From Chondrosia reniformis (taxonomy: Eukaryota; Porifera; Demospongiae; Chondrillida; Chondrillidae): a stretch of DNA of 64,000 nucleotides. Where the stretch lies: the NCBI GenBank assembly GCA_947172415.1, contig OX359202.1:498501-562500 (forward strand), written 5' to 3'. Below, piece after piece: positions 12,640 through 25,400 of this stretch. Under the pieces are notes generated by a model, which saw only the letters and a list, made by a program, of their open reading frames with translations, was not told where the DNA came from and did no database searches. Position 1 is the stretch's first letter. Each line of letters begins with the position of its first letter. Position numbers and translations under genes: made by a program.

Positions 12640-13818
12640 CGCTCCCTTTCAAAATGCTCCAATCTCTTTTTAAATCATATTTTTGTGCAAAAACGTTTTT
12701 TTAATGAAAGTGTAATTATTTATTTTATTTATGTCATAAGAATGCATGTAGTCTGATAAATTGACCTATTCACTTATAAGGTGTACCACAGTGATGAGCC
12801 CTATGGAGGTTGAGGTGGACAGTTGTCTGTTCTACACTGTCCTGTTGGAGATGTTTGACTGGAGGTGGTCTGTGCAGTGGAAGGTTAATATATATATATG
12901 TGTAGGACTTAGATATGTCAGCAATCAATGGTATGTGCGTACCAAGCAAATCTTTAAAGTTCAAGTTAATGAAAGTTTTAATATTTTTTCACTTTTTACA
13001 AAATTTAAGTATTTGATTCAATATTATAAAACTTACTACTATTAAGGGACACTCTCTTAGTGAGTGCAATGCAATGCAGTTGGTGAGCTGGCTTTTAATA
13101 TCTCACATTTCAACCAATGAAGTCCAGACGAAACAAGGATAATTTCTCATTATGGTTCTACCTTACCAATCTTGCTTGAACCACAGGGAGCAAGGATTAT
13201 AGTGTAATTTATTACGAATTCAAGGTGGTTCAACCTTTCGAACTTGCTGAAAATTATGAACGCTTGATGGAAGAAGCATCAAAAATTTTTCACGGGAATT
13301 TGCAGAGGTTCTCAAGGATCGTAAGGTAATTTGTAAAGAGTTAAAAACATTACCGATGTCCTTGAGTTGTCACGTGATCTCTACTAGAAATATAGCAATA
13401 CGGCGCATTCGCATTAGATATTTCAAGCACGTGAACACATACGTTAAACTGAACTAGCGACAGTCAGTTAGAAAAAGTGAGTTGTCCCTTAGGGCATTCA
13501 TTGTATTACGTTTCATAGGAAGGATTGAAGTACAGTCAAGCAAGCCAGACCCTATCATGAACCGTTTTAATAGACTGAATTTGGAGTGGTTATGTTAAAT
13601 TGTGTTAAACCGTTAATGCTTTTACAAGTTAATTTCACAGCCTAGATATAACTAATGCCGTTCAAAATTTATATTTAAATTCTTTATGACAGTTTTATAA
13701 TTTTAGGAAGTTAATGCCTGGTTGCACCTTATTGCATTTTCCCTCAAGTTGTTAACCTGAACTTTTAAACAGACACATGCTTCAAATCTCACGAATTTCT
13801 TCTGTAGTTAATTAAAGA
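12640..13818. other. Intergenic region between the prominin-like and kinase-like genes
   Basis: AT-rich. An alternative 3' exon of the prominin-like gene could start after the acceptor at 12780, giving VYHSDEPYGG and a stop, but the pyrimidine tract before 12631 is far better. The rest holds no supported gene. The 5' UTR of the kinase-like gene presumably starts after about 13450. Confidence 0.5.
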
Positions 13819-15683
13819 ATGGAGACTCGAAAAGGACATAAGGAGAATAAACTAAAGCCTGAAAAGGAAAAGGTAGAGCGTGAAAAGGAAAAGCTAGAGC
13901 GTGAAAAGGAAAAGCTAGAGCGTGAAAAGGAAGAGCTAAAGCTTGAAAAGGAACAGCTAAACCTTACAATTGAAAACCTACGGCATCAAAGAGATGAGAT
14001 TAGAGCTAAGATTGAGAAGAAGACAAACAAAATAGAGTAAGATCGCTATGTCTGCATGTCTTTGAATAATATCTAACGCATTATTTTTATGAAATATAGG
14101 CTGGCACGCCACAATAAAGCTATCACTGAACTTTCTGCTGAGATAGACGATAATTTGAAGCAAAGGGAAAGAATAATTGCTGATATGGGCTTGATTAATT
14201 ATAGATTAGCAGGGAAAGATAATATTCTTGACAAGATATCTCTTAAAATACTAGACCTATCAGAGGAACGCCCTTCAAAGAAGTCAAAAATCAGTGAAAC
14301 AAAATTCAAAGGTATGGTACTCCTTTGCTAGATTGTTTCATAACCTCACCTGTTTCACATCTACGTACTTCTCACTCTCTATTTGTAGGACCTAAAGAAC
14401 TCAGTGTTACAGTATTACGGGTTACTAGTGATCACATTAAGGACAGGACAATTACAGGTGATGTCTATAGCCATTGGTTTGCCGTGGGTATGTACGATTT
14501 GAGAAAAAGGCTGGAGAAAATGGGAGACTTATACAATGAGTCCCAACTGCCATTGCCCTTATTGGAGGATAAGATGATGACTCTAGAAGTTTCGCGATTA
14601 AAAAGATTAATGGAATTTAGGAAAATAATGTTTCAAGGTAACTATGAGCTGCCTATGACATCTGGATTAGCAGTGGCACTGGATCACTTTCTATTTGCGT
14701 GTCAGCCTGGCCAATATCCTAAAGGCTTTTGCTGTCATCAAATGCCTATTACAAATGAGACTACTGAAAGGCCTGACATCACTGTTTTTCCATATCCAAA
14801 GGAATGCTTTGACCATACTGAATTTGTAACAATTTCAGACGTAAAAGTGGAAACCGATGAGGAGTCGAAAATGAAATCTATTGCATATGCTTTGAAACAG
14901 CAGGGTTTGAAAATAGACAAGATTAGACTTGTGGTTGCAATGACAAAAAAAGGGTTTTCTTTACATATCCATGTCCCTGTAACGGGATATGTGCTTTACA
15001 TCGATATATGTAAAGACTCTGACAGCTCATTAAAAGTATTTTTCTGCATGTTGTATGCCGGAGTACATTATTTACTTAATCATCCCATCCGATCAATCAT
15101 GGTCCCGCAACCTCTGAAAGACCTGGAAGTGAGCGCAATGTACAGGCCACATGTGCTTGTAAGCAAAGGGTTTGTTTATAAGCTCTATGACACCGAGAAA
15201 GGGAAGCCTCAAGTTGATATTGCAAAATTAGTCCTTCATGAAGCAGAAGTTGAGAATTTGAGTGAGGACAGACGTTATTGTCTTCTGAAGTATCAGCATC
15301 GAGAGGAAAATGGGTCTCCAAATCAAAAAGCGTTTAAGCAAATTTTATCACAGCTTCATAAGATTCATGAAATCGGGTATGTCCACTCTGACATTAGGAA
15401 GGAGAATATTGTGTTTGGTAAAGAGGAAGCATGGATAATAGACTTTGATCTTGCCGGTAAAGAAGACGAAAGATATCCATATGGCTACAATCACCGCACA
15501 ATCAAGGAACGCCACCCAAAAGCTATATCTGGTGCACAAAGAAGAAAAATCCATGATGTTCATGCACTTGACGTGATTATGAGAACTCATAAATTTTCAG
15601 GGATTCTTGAACAGTACGAACATGGAACATCACTATTGGACATAGCTGAGAGTGTCACTGAAGCAATGGAAGTGGAAAACTAA
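13819..15683 (+). CDS. Coiled-coil / PD-(D/E)XK nuclease-like / protein-kinase-like fusion, 3 exons
   Basis: Exons 13819-14036, 14100-14311 and 14389-15683 close in phase to 574 residues. Residues 1-130 are coiled coil, starting with heptad-like EREKEKL repeats and a basic KKSK stretch near the end. A middle alpha/beta domain contains RPD273 and, 21 residues on, D294-V-K296, the PD-x(n)-D/E-x-K signature of restriction-endonuclease-fold nucleases. The C-terminal part looks kinase-like: VYK408 as candidate ATP-site lysine, H476-S-D478-I-R-x2-N483 as catalytic loop and D495-F-D in place of DFG. This pairing recalls the REase-kinase modules described in eukaryotic Crinkler (CRN)-type proteins and linked to transposons. 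Function here is unknown; nuclease and kinase activities are inferred from motifs only. There is no signal peptide. The gene sits beside the satellite island, in line with a mobile or recently gained origin. Confidence 0.75.
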
Positions 15684-17509
15684 ATTTTGCATTAGAATTT
15701 GTCAGAATTGTGTGGGCTATTGTTGTATTATAAAATTATTATTATTATTACGAGCTATTCATGAGAATTAATAAGCGTAAAGTGCTCAGCAACTATCCCT
15801 TGAGTAAGATCTTTTATCTCAAGTCTGACTAGAATGATAAGAATTGTTGTCTATATCAGTCCAGGCCAATAATAATAATACATTTTCAGCATATTTAAAC
15901 CCAGGTTCATACTACTGTGATTTTCATTTTTTGTTTCCATAACACTAGCTATAGTTTTTAATTTTTGTATCTTGTTAGATTAACCAAAGGAATCCCAAAC
16001 TTGTTTTTCATACAGTTTGGCTTTAGTCCATAGCTCTCAGCTAATGTTCTCCAGCCAAACCATAAATGCGGCCGTGCTCAGCTGGAGACCTCCTTGGCCA
16101 TGTATAAGCAATTTAATAGGTCAGTAATTAGTTTAAAGTGTCTCTATGCCCTGGAGCCAGGTATCTGGCTGTTCCTGTTGAAGTGTAGCTAGCTGCTTGG
16201 GTTTCAAAGTGATCCTTGTTCCAGTTTTAGTTTAAAGTAAAGCCCTGGGGCCTGGTACCTTTTAGTAGGGCATGTCAGTTTGTATTCTCTGTGTGATAAT
16301 CATTTCAGATTATTTGTGATTGACTATTACTTAGAGAGCTTTGTTAGAATGTTCTAGTCCAGATTATTGTTATGAACAGTTATGGGGAATAACAAAGAAC
16401 AATGGCAGGTCTAGTACAAAGTGACTCAGCAACTGTCATAACTTTTCAGAATAGAAGGAAAATAATTACCATTGAACTAAACCAATTATTGGCCAATTGG
16501 CCATCAGACCTGTTTTATATGTGATGATCTCAATGTCCCAATGTCAGGTTTGCTGGTAAAAGAGTGCATTTTATGTTACCCCTCAATGCAGTGCAGTTAT
16601 TGCAATATTTAATATTTAGCTAACTTGATTGAGGTTATCCTATTTATGTGTTATTATATATAATGTATACGTATATAACACCACCTACAGAAGACTTACA
16701 TTGAATTAATATACACTGATAGAAGATGTACCCTTTTGAGGAGGTGTACAAGATATTTTGTTTCTTTTTACATCAAGCCTCTTTTCTCTCAGTTCAAGCC
16801 AGTGGTCCAGTGAATATTGCAGTTGTGGGAGCAACTAAAAGCTCATCTATTATCCTGTGGGATAAGCCATATCCACATTGTCCTTTGGGATAAGCCATAT
16901 ATATATAGGTAATGCTGTGAGAGATATTGGTCTAACAGACAATGTTCGCATGTCACCATTTCCTACACACTGAGAGAGAGAGGAACAGGCAAATGAAGAA
17001 GATGAAGATGAAGATGGAGATGTTGATCTCCACCATCCTATCTCACTAAATAGACATGAGAGTCTTGGATTGCTTTGGGAAGATAAAAAGCTATGTAATG
17101 ATATACTGACAGAGTTAACATTTCTCAAGGCTTAAATGCATTAAATATACAAAGCCTATATATAACTATCTTCTTATCCTCTGCATGTAAAGAGACAGTA
17201 TGATTATTGAAGATTTTTGTTTCAGTGATTTGTATATCTACTCGCATGATCTAAATTTGCAATTGACTTGAATAGTAATGATAATAATATAATGGAATAA
17301 GGATTTCTAACTGCGTCGAACTTATTTTTGTAAAGTCGAAAGTCAAAAGATGAACCTTTACAAAGATGATATTAATATAATGTATATTATATCTTAGGTT
17401 TATGTAATTCAAATTTGGCAATCTTTTAACATACATAACAATAGATCAATAATCAATGCAGTGTAAGATATAGTCATTAATGTTTATTCAGTTTATATGC
17501 ATGTTCTAT
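15684..17509. other. Gene-free AT-rich region
   Basis: No supported exon. Short ORFs here lack any recognisable pattern. A GAAGATGAAGATGAAGATGGAGATG purine stretch at 16996-17020 is simple sequence rather than a conserved acidic domain, because no adjoining frame supports it. Confidence 0.55.
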
Positions 17510-17832
17510 CAGGGGCGTAGGAACAGCTGAGCAAGTGGGGGGGCTTGAAAAAATTTTTAGTTTAGCTAACGACTTTGTATCCCGCAGTGACAACAGAATG
17601 CGCATGTTTGGACAATTTAAGTGATATTTTCATAGTTTGTACTATTGTTTTGGACTGATTGCATATAGCTATATACCGAAATTTCTGGTTTACTGGAGCA
17701 ACATAGTTGATGATAATGGCGGCCAGCATGAGTGGGCATGAGTTAGTATTTAAAGAAATAGAAAATATAGGTTGTGGCTAAAAAACTGGGGGGGCTTAAG
17801 CCCCCAAAGCCCCATAGGTTGCTACACCCTTG
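17510..17832. mobile_element. hAT-like MITE, 323 bp
   Basis: Starts CAGGGGCGTAGGAAC and ends with the imperfect inverted copy GTTGCTACACCCTTG. Flanks share TCTAT at 17505-17509 and 17833-17837 as a probable target-site duplication. Internal G-runs (GGGGGGGCTT) face C-runs (AAGCCCCC) near the far end, extending the hairpin. The CAGGGGCGTAG terminus is typical of hAT-superfamily MITEs. No transposase is encoded. Confidence 0.6.
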
Positions 17833-18360
17833 TCTATATGATAAGGGCATGCAGAATTACTGTAACTTCTATGACACATCTACACACTTGGCCATCTCTA
17901 TATATACATGTAGAATATATATATGTATATACATACATTAACTTTGTATACCAGAACTTAATGTACATTGAGGGCTGTCACTCTATCAAATGGGGAGATG
18001 TGAAGCTAAATCTTTGTGTCACCATTCACAGACATCTATCGAGCATGTCTAATGGATTTTTGAAATTTTGATGAAACTTAAAATTTGCCCTATCTTTCAC
18101 TATACATTAACTTTGTATACCAGAATTTAATGTACATTGAGGGCTGCCACTCTATCAGATGGAGAGATATGAAGCTAAATCTTTGTGTCAGCATTCACAA
18201 ACATCTATAGAGCATGTCCAATGGGTTTTTGAAATTTTAATGAAACTTAAAATTTGCCCTATCTCTCACCATGCATTAACTTTGTATACCAGAATTTAAT
18301 GTACATTGAAGGCTGTCACTCTATCAGATGGAGAGATATGAAGCTAAATCTTTGTGTCAG

Positions 18361-19436
18361 CACATTCGCAGATATCTAATAAAACCCGCTTAGTTTAAAT
18401 ATCGATCATAGACATTAATATCGTACAGGCGATAAATATCGGACCTCTCACTATCTCTATTTTTCTGTATCATGAAAAGTCGCTCTCCTCTCTCCACCAA
18501 GACACATACAGGCTTTTTCCATTTGCCACAGTTTTGAGATGTATTGGAAATATTGCGTATGTGTGTAAAATTGCTTGGAACGATTCACTGGTCTGGAATT
18601 AAAGTGGAATAAATTGACGATTTCTCGAAAATAATTGGGATCAGAAAAGTCGTTCTCCTCGGCCCATCAAGACACTTACAGGATTTTATTCGCTTTTCCC
18701 AGTTTTCAGGTGAACCGCTAATACTGCCTATGTCTTTAAACTTGCTTGAAACAATTCACTGATCTGGAAATAACGAGAAATATATTAAAAAAGGTCCCAA
18801 CCACAACCGTTTTCTTTGGACAAAACTTCATATAAATAGAAGCGAAAAACCTTATATAGTAGGCCTACCTGGACACATCTCTATGGTGGTTGCGGTTCCC
18901 ATAGAGGTTGGTAGCGCTTAGACTCTGAAGCTGTCTCCTAATCGGTTGGTGCCATAGAGACGTGCTCACCAATAATCCGGATTTCGGGGGGGTTCCACGT
19001 AATGTGGGATTGGCATCTGATATCTTAGGATTCATATGAGTCGGCCATATCGAGAAGAACTGGTTCTTCTCACGCAAGTGACACCCAAAGCTCAACTCGG
19101 CAGAGCGTTACCACCGATCCCGGCCTCTGAGCGTCGTGGATGGTAGCGTTCGGTATGGTCCAACGTTTTTTCTTTGGAGTTTCGTTGGCTGTCGATTGAC
19201 GAAATTTCACTTTAACGAGATCCATATAAAATATATGGATAGATAGTACTTCAATAACAATCAAGTACTACACAGTGCATATCCATATGTATAAAAAAAT
19301 GGAAAGTATTCTAGATTTTCAGATATAGTATGGAATTTCTGTCTTTATTATAATATTTTACCTTCTAACGGTCGGCCATATATAGTATTACGCAATTTTC
19401 TTTAACAAAAGAGTACATTAACTGTAGTTCGGTAAC
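18361..19436. repeat. 1.08-kb non-satellite block inside the array, copy 1
   Basis: Begins after CTTTGTGTCAG where the monomer would continue, and ends before TCTATCAAATGG. Inside are two divergent copies of about 130 bp that start with GAAAAGTCG at 18474 and 18644, so 170 bp apart. An inverted pair CTCTATGG/CCATAGAG lies near 18880-18910. GAGAAGAAC-TG-GTTCTTCTC at 19052-19071 is a perfect palindrome, and ATCCATAT/ATATGGAT form another. AGCTCAACTCGGCAGAGCG at 19089-19107 resembles a tRNA D-arm (A box). No long ORF fits a gene. It is nearly identical to copies 2 and 3. Confidence 0.93.
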
Positions 19437-22400
19437 TCTATCAAATGGAGAGATATGAAGCTAAATCTTTGTGTAAGCATTCACAGTCATCTATAGAGCA
19501 TATCCAAAGAGTTTTTGAAATTTTGATGAAACTTAAAATTTGCCCTCTCTCTCACTATACATTAACTTTGTATACCAGAATTTAATGTACATTGATGGCT
19601 GTCACTCTATCAAATGGGGAGATATGAAGCTAATTCTTTGTGTCAGCATTCACAGACATCTATAGAGCATGTCCAATGGGTTTTTGAAATTTTGATGAAA
19701 CTTAAAATTTGCCCTATCTCTCACTATACATTAACTTTGTATACCAGAATTTAATGTACATTGATGGCTGTCACTGTGTCAAATGGAGAGATATGAAGCT
19801 AACTCTTTGTGTCAACATTCAGAGACATCTATAGAACATGTCCAATGGGTTTTTGAAATTTTGATGAAACTTAAAATTTGCCTTTTCTCTCACTTTACAT
19901 TAACTTTGTATACCAGAATTTAATGTACATTGATGGCTGTCACTGTGTCAAATGGAGAGATATGAAGCTAACTCTTTGTGTCAACATTCACAGACATCTA
20001 TAAAACATGTCCAATGGGTTTTTGAAATTTTGATGAAACTTAAAATTTGCCCTATCTCTCACTATACATTAACTTTGTATACCAGAATTTAATGTACATT
20101 GAAGGCTGTCACTCTATCAGATGGAGAGATATGAAGCTAACTCTTTGTGTCAGCATTCACAGACATCTATAGAGCATGTCCAATGGGTTTTTGAAATTTT
20201 GATGAAACTTAAAATTTGCCCTATCTCTCACTATACAGTAACTTTGTATACCAGAATTTAATGTACATTGAAGGCTGTCACTGTGTCAAATGGAGAGATA
20301 TGAAGCTAACTCTTTGTATTAACATTCACAGACATCTATAGAACATGTCCAATGGGTTTTTTGAAATTTTGATGAAACTTAAAATTTGCCCTATCTCTCA
20401 CTATACATTAATTTTGTATACCAGAATTTAATGTACATTGATGGCTGTCACTCTATCAAATGGGGAGATATGAAGCTAACTCTTTGTGTCAACATTCACG
20501 GACATCTATAGAGCATGTCCAATGGGTTTTTGAAATTTTGATGAAACTTAAAATTTGCCCTATCTCTCACTATACATTAATTTTGTATACCAGAATTCAA
20601 TGTACATTGATGACTGTCACTGTGTCAAATGGAGAGATATGAAGCTAAGTCTTTGTGTCAGCATTCACAGACATCTATAGAGCATGTCCAATGGGTTTTT
20701 GAAATTTTGATGAAACTTAAAATTTGCCCTATCTCTCACTATACATTAACTTTGTATACCAGAATTTAATGTACATTGAAGGCTGTCACTGTGTCAAATG
20801 GAGAGATATGAAGCTAACTCTTTGTATTAACATTCACAGACATCTATAGAACATGTCCAATGGGTTTTTTGAAATTTTGATGAAACTTAAAATTTGCCCT
20901 ATCTCTCACTATACATTAATTTTGTATACCAGAATTTAATGTACATTGATGGCTGTCACTCTATCAAATGGGGAGATATGAAGCTAACTCTTTGTGTCAA
21001 CATTCACGGACATCTATAGAGCATGTCCAATGGGTTTTTGAAATTTTGATGAAACTTAAAATTTGCCCTATCTCTCACTATACATTAATTTTGTATACCA
21101 GAATTCAATGTACATTGATGACTGTCACTGTGTCAAATGGAGAGATATGAAGCTAAGTCTTTGTGTCAGCATTCACAGACATCTATAGAACATGTCCAAT
21201 GGGTTTTTGAAATTTTGATGAAATTTAAAATTTGCCCTATCTCTCACTATACATTAACTTTGTATACCAGAATTTAATGTACATTGATGGCTGTCACTGT
21301 GTCAAATGGAGAGATATGAAGCTAACTCTTTGTGTCAACATTCACAGACATCTATAAAACATGTCCAATGGGTTTTTGAAATTTTGATGAAACTTAAAAT
21401 TTGCCCTATCTCTCACTATACATTAACTTTGTATACCAGAATTTAATGTACATTGAAGGCTGTCACTCTATCAGATGGAGAGATATGAAGCTAACTCTTT
21501 GTGTCAGCATTCACAGACATCTATAGAGCATGTCCAATGGGTTTTTGAAATTTTGATGAAACTTAAAATTTGCCCTATCTCTCACTATACATTAACTTTG
21601 TATACCAGAATTTAATGTACATTAAGGGCTGTCACTCTATCAAATGGAGAGATGTGAAGCTAACTCTTTGTGTCAACATTCACGGACATCTATAGAGCAT
21701 GTCCAAAGGGTGTTTGAAATTTTGATGAAACTTAAAATTTGCCCTATCTCTTACTATACATTAATTTTGTATACCAGAATTCAATGTACATTGATGACTG
21801 TCACTGTGTCAAATGGAGAGATATGAAGCTAACTCTTTGTGTCAGCATTCACAGACATATATAGAACATGTCCAATGGGTTTTTGAAATTTTGATGAAAT
21901 TTAAAATTTGCCCTATCTCTCACTATACATTAACTTTGTATACCAGAATTTAATGTACATTGATGGCTGTCACTGTGTCAAATGGAGAGATATGAAGCTA
22001 ACTCTTTGTGTCAGCATTCACAGACATCTATAGAACATGTCCAATGGGTTTTTGAAATTTTGATGAAACTTAAAATTTGCCCTATCTCTCACTATACATT
22101 AACTTTGTATACCAGAATTTAATGTACATTGCTGGCTGTCACTGTGTCAAATGGAGAGATATGAAGCTAACTCTTTGTGTCAACATTCACAGACATCTAT
22201 AAAACATGTCCAATGGGTTTTTGAAATTTTGATGAAACTTAAAATTTGCCCTATCTCTCACTATACATTAACTTTGTATACCAGAATTTAATGTACAATG
22301 AAGGCTGTCACTCTATCAGATGGAGTGATATGAAGCTAACTCTTTGTGTCAGCATTCACAGACATCTATAGAGCATGTCCAATGGGTTTTTGAAATTTTG

Positions 22401-25400
22401 ATGAAACTTAAAATTTGCCCTATGTCTCACTATACATTAACTTTGTATACCAGAATTTAATGTACATTGATGGCTGTCACTGTGTCAAATGGAGAGATAT
22501 GAAGCTAACTCTTTGTATCAACATTCAGAGACATCTATAGAACATGTCCAATGGGTTTTTTGAAATTTTGATGAAACTTAAAATTTGCCCTATCTCTCAC
22601 TATACATTAACTTTGTATACCAGAATTTAATGTACATTGAAGGCTGTCACTCTAACAGATGGAGAGATATGAAGCTAACTCTTTGTGTCAGCATTCACAG
22701 ACATCTATAGAGCATGTCCAATGGGTTTTTGAAATTTTGTTGAAACTTAAAATTTGCCCTATCTCTCACTATACATTAACTTTGTATACCAGAATTTAAT
22801 GTACATTAATGGCTGTCACTGTGTCAAATGGAGAGATATGAAGCTAACTCTTTGTATCAACATTCAGAGACATCTATAGAACATGTCCAATGGGTTTTTT
22901 GAAATTTTGATGAAACTTAAAATTTGCCCTATCTCTCACTATACATTAACTTTGTATACCAGAATTTAATGTACATTGAAGGCTGTCACTCTAACAGATG
23001 GAGAGATATGAAGCTAACTCTTTGTGTCAGCATTCACAGACATCTATAGAGCATGTCCAATGGGTTTTTGAAATTTTGTTGAAACTTAAAATTTGCCCTA
23101 TCTCTCACTATACATTAACTTTGTATACCAGAATTTAATGTACATTAATGGCTGTCACTGTGTCAAATGGAGAGATATGAAGCTAACTCTTTGTGTCAAC
23201 ATTCACAGACATCTATAAAACATGTCCAATGGGTTTTTGAAATTTTGATGAAACTTAAAATTTGCCCTATCTCTCACTGTACATTAATTTTGTATACCAG
23301 AATTTAATGTACATTAAGGGCTGTCACTCTATCAAATGGAGAGATATGAAGCTAACTCTTTGTGTCAACATTCACGGACATCTATAGAGCATGTCCAATG
23401 GGTTTTTGAAATTTTGATGAAACTTAAAATTTGCCCTATCTCTCACTATACATTAATTTTGTATACCAGAATTCAATGTACATTGATGACTGTCACTGTG
23501 TCAAATGGAGAGATATGAAGCTAAGTCTTTGTATCAGCATTCACAGACATCTATCGAGCATGTCCAATGGGTTTTTGAAATTTTGATGAAACTTTAAATT
23601 TGCCCTATCTTTCACTATACATTAATTTTGTATACCAGAATTTAATGTACATTGAGGGCTGTCACTCTATCAGATGGAGAGATATGAAGCTAACTCTTTG
23701 TGTCAACATTTACAGACATCTATAGAGCATGTCCAACGGGTTTTTGAAATTTTGATGAAACTTAAAATTTGCCCTATCTCTCACTTTACATTAATTTTGT
23801 ATACCAGAATTCAATGTACATTGATGACTGTCACTGTGTCAAATGGAGAGATATGAAGCTAACTCTTTGTGTCAGCATTCACAGACATATATAGAACATG
23901 TCCAATGGGTTTTTGAAATTTTGATGAAATTTAAAATTTGCCCTATCTCTAACTATACATTAACTTTGTATACCAGAATTTAATGTACAATGAAGTCTGT
24001 CACTCTATCAGATGGAGTGATATGAAGCTAACTCTTTGTGTCAGCATTCACAGACATCTATAGAGCATGTCCAATGGGTTTTTGAAATTTTGATGAAACT
24101 TAAAATTTGCCCTATCTCTCACTATACATTAACTTTGTATACCAGAATTTAATGTACATTGCTGGCTGTCACTGTGTCAAATGGAGAGATATGAAGCTAA
24201 CTCTTTGTGTCAACATTCACGGACATCTATAGAGCATGTCCAATGGGTTTTTGAAATTTTGATGAAACTTAAAATTTGCCCTATCTCTCACTATACATTA
24301 ATTTTGTATACCAGAATTCAATGTACATTGATGACTGTCACTGTGTCAAATGGAGAGATATGAAGCTAAGTCTTTGTATCAGCATTCACAGACATCTATC
24401 GAGCATGTCCAATGGGTTTTTGAAATTTTGATGAAACTTTAAATTTGCCCTATCTTTCACTATACATTAATTTTGTATACCAGAATTTAATGTACATTGA
24501 GGGCTGTCACTCTATCAGATGGAGAGATATGAAGCTAACTCTTTGTGTCAACATTTACAGACATCTATAGAGCATGTCCAACGGGTTTTTGAAATTTTGA
24601 TGAAACTTAAAATTTGCCCTATCTCTCACTTTACATTAATTTTGTATACCAGAATTCAATGTACATTGATGACTGTCACTGTGTCAAATGGAGAGATATG
24701 AAGCTAACTCTTTGTGTCAGCATTCACAGACATATATAGAACATGTCCAATGGGTTTTTGAAATTTTGATGAAATTTAAAATTTGCCCTATCTCTAACTA
24801 TACATTAACTTTGTATACCAGAATTTAATGTACAATGAAGTCTGTCACTCTATCAGATTGAGTGATATGAAGCTAACTCTTTGTGTCAGCATTCACAGAC
24901 ATCTATAGAGCATGTCCAATGGGTTTTTGAAATTTTGATGAAACTTAAAATTTGCCCTATCTCTCACTATACATTAACTTTGTATACCAGAATTTAATGT
25001 ACATTGCTGGCTGTCACTGTGTCAAATGGAGAGATATGAAGCTAACTCTTTGTGTCAACATTCACAGACATCTATAAAACATGTCCAATGGGTTTTTGAA
25101 ATTTTGATGAAACTTAAAATTTGCCCTATCTCTCACTATACATTAACTTTGTATACCAGAATTTAAGGTACAATGAAGTCTGTCACTCTATCAGATGGAG
25201 TGATATGAAGCTAACTCTTTGTGTCAGCATTCACAGACATCTATAGAGCATGTCCAATGGGTTTTTGAAATTTGATGAAACTTAAAATTTGCCCTATCTC
25301 TCACTATACATTAACTTTGTATACCAGAATTTAATGTACATTGATGGCTGTCACTGTGTCAAATGGAGAGATATGAAGCTAACTCTTTGTATCAACATTC

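Noticed and set aside
12780-12815. Alternative last exon of the prominin-like gene (VYHSDEPYGG, stop)
   Set aside because: In phase, but the acceptor has a weak pyrimidine tract compared with TTTCTCTCTTGTGTAG at 12630; kept only as a possibility.
16850-17128. Ser-rich minus-strand ORF
   Set aside because: Antisense of a GAAGAT simple repeat, no other support.
18361-19436. The block as a 5S rRNA or U-snRNA gene
   Set aside because: Short look-alikes (CTACCTGG, GGATGGTAG) were seen, but the invariant parts of 5S, U1, U2, U4, U5 and U6 as I know them are absent.
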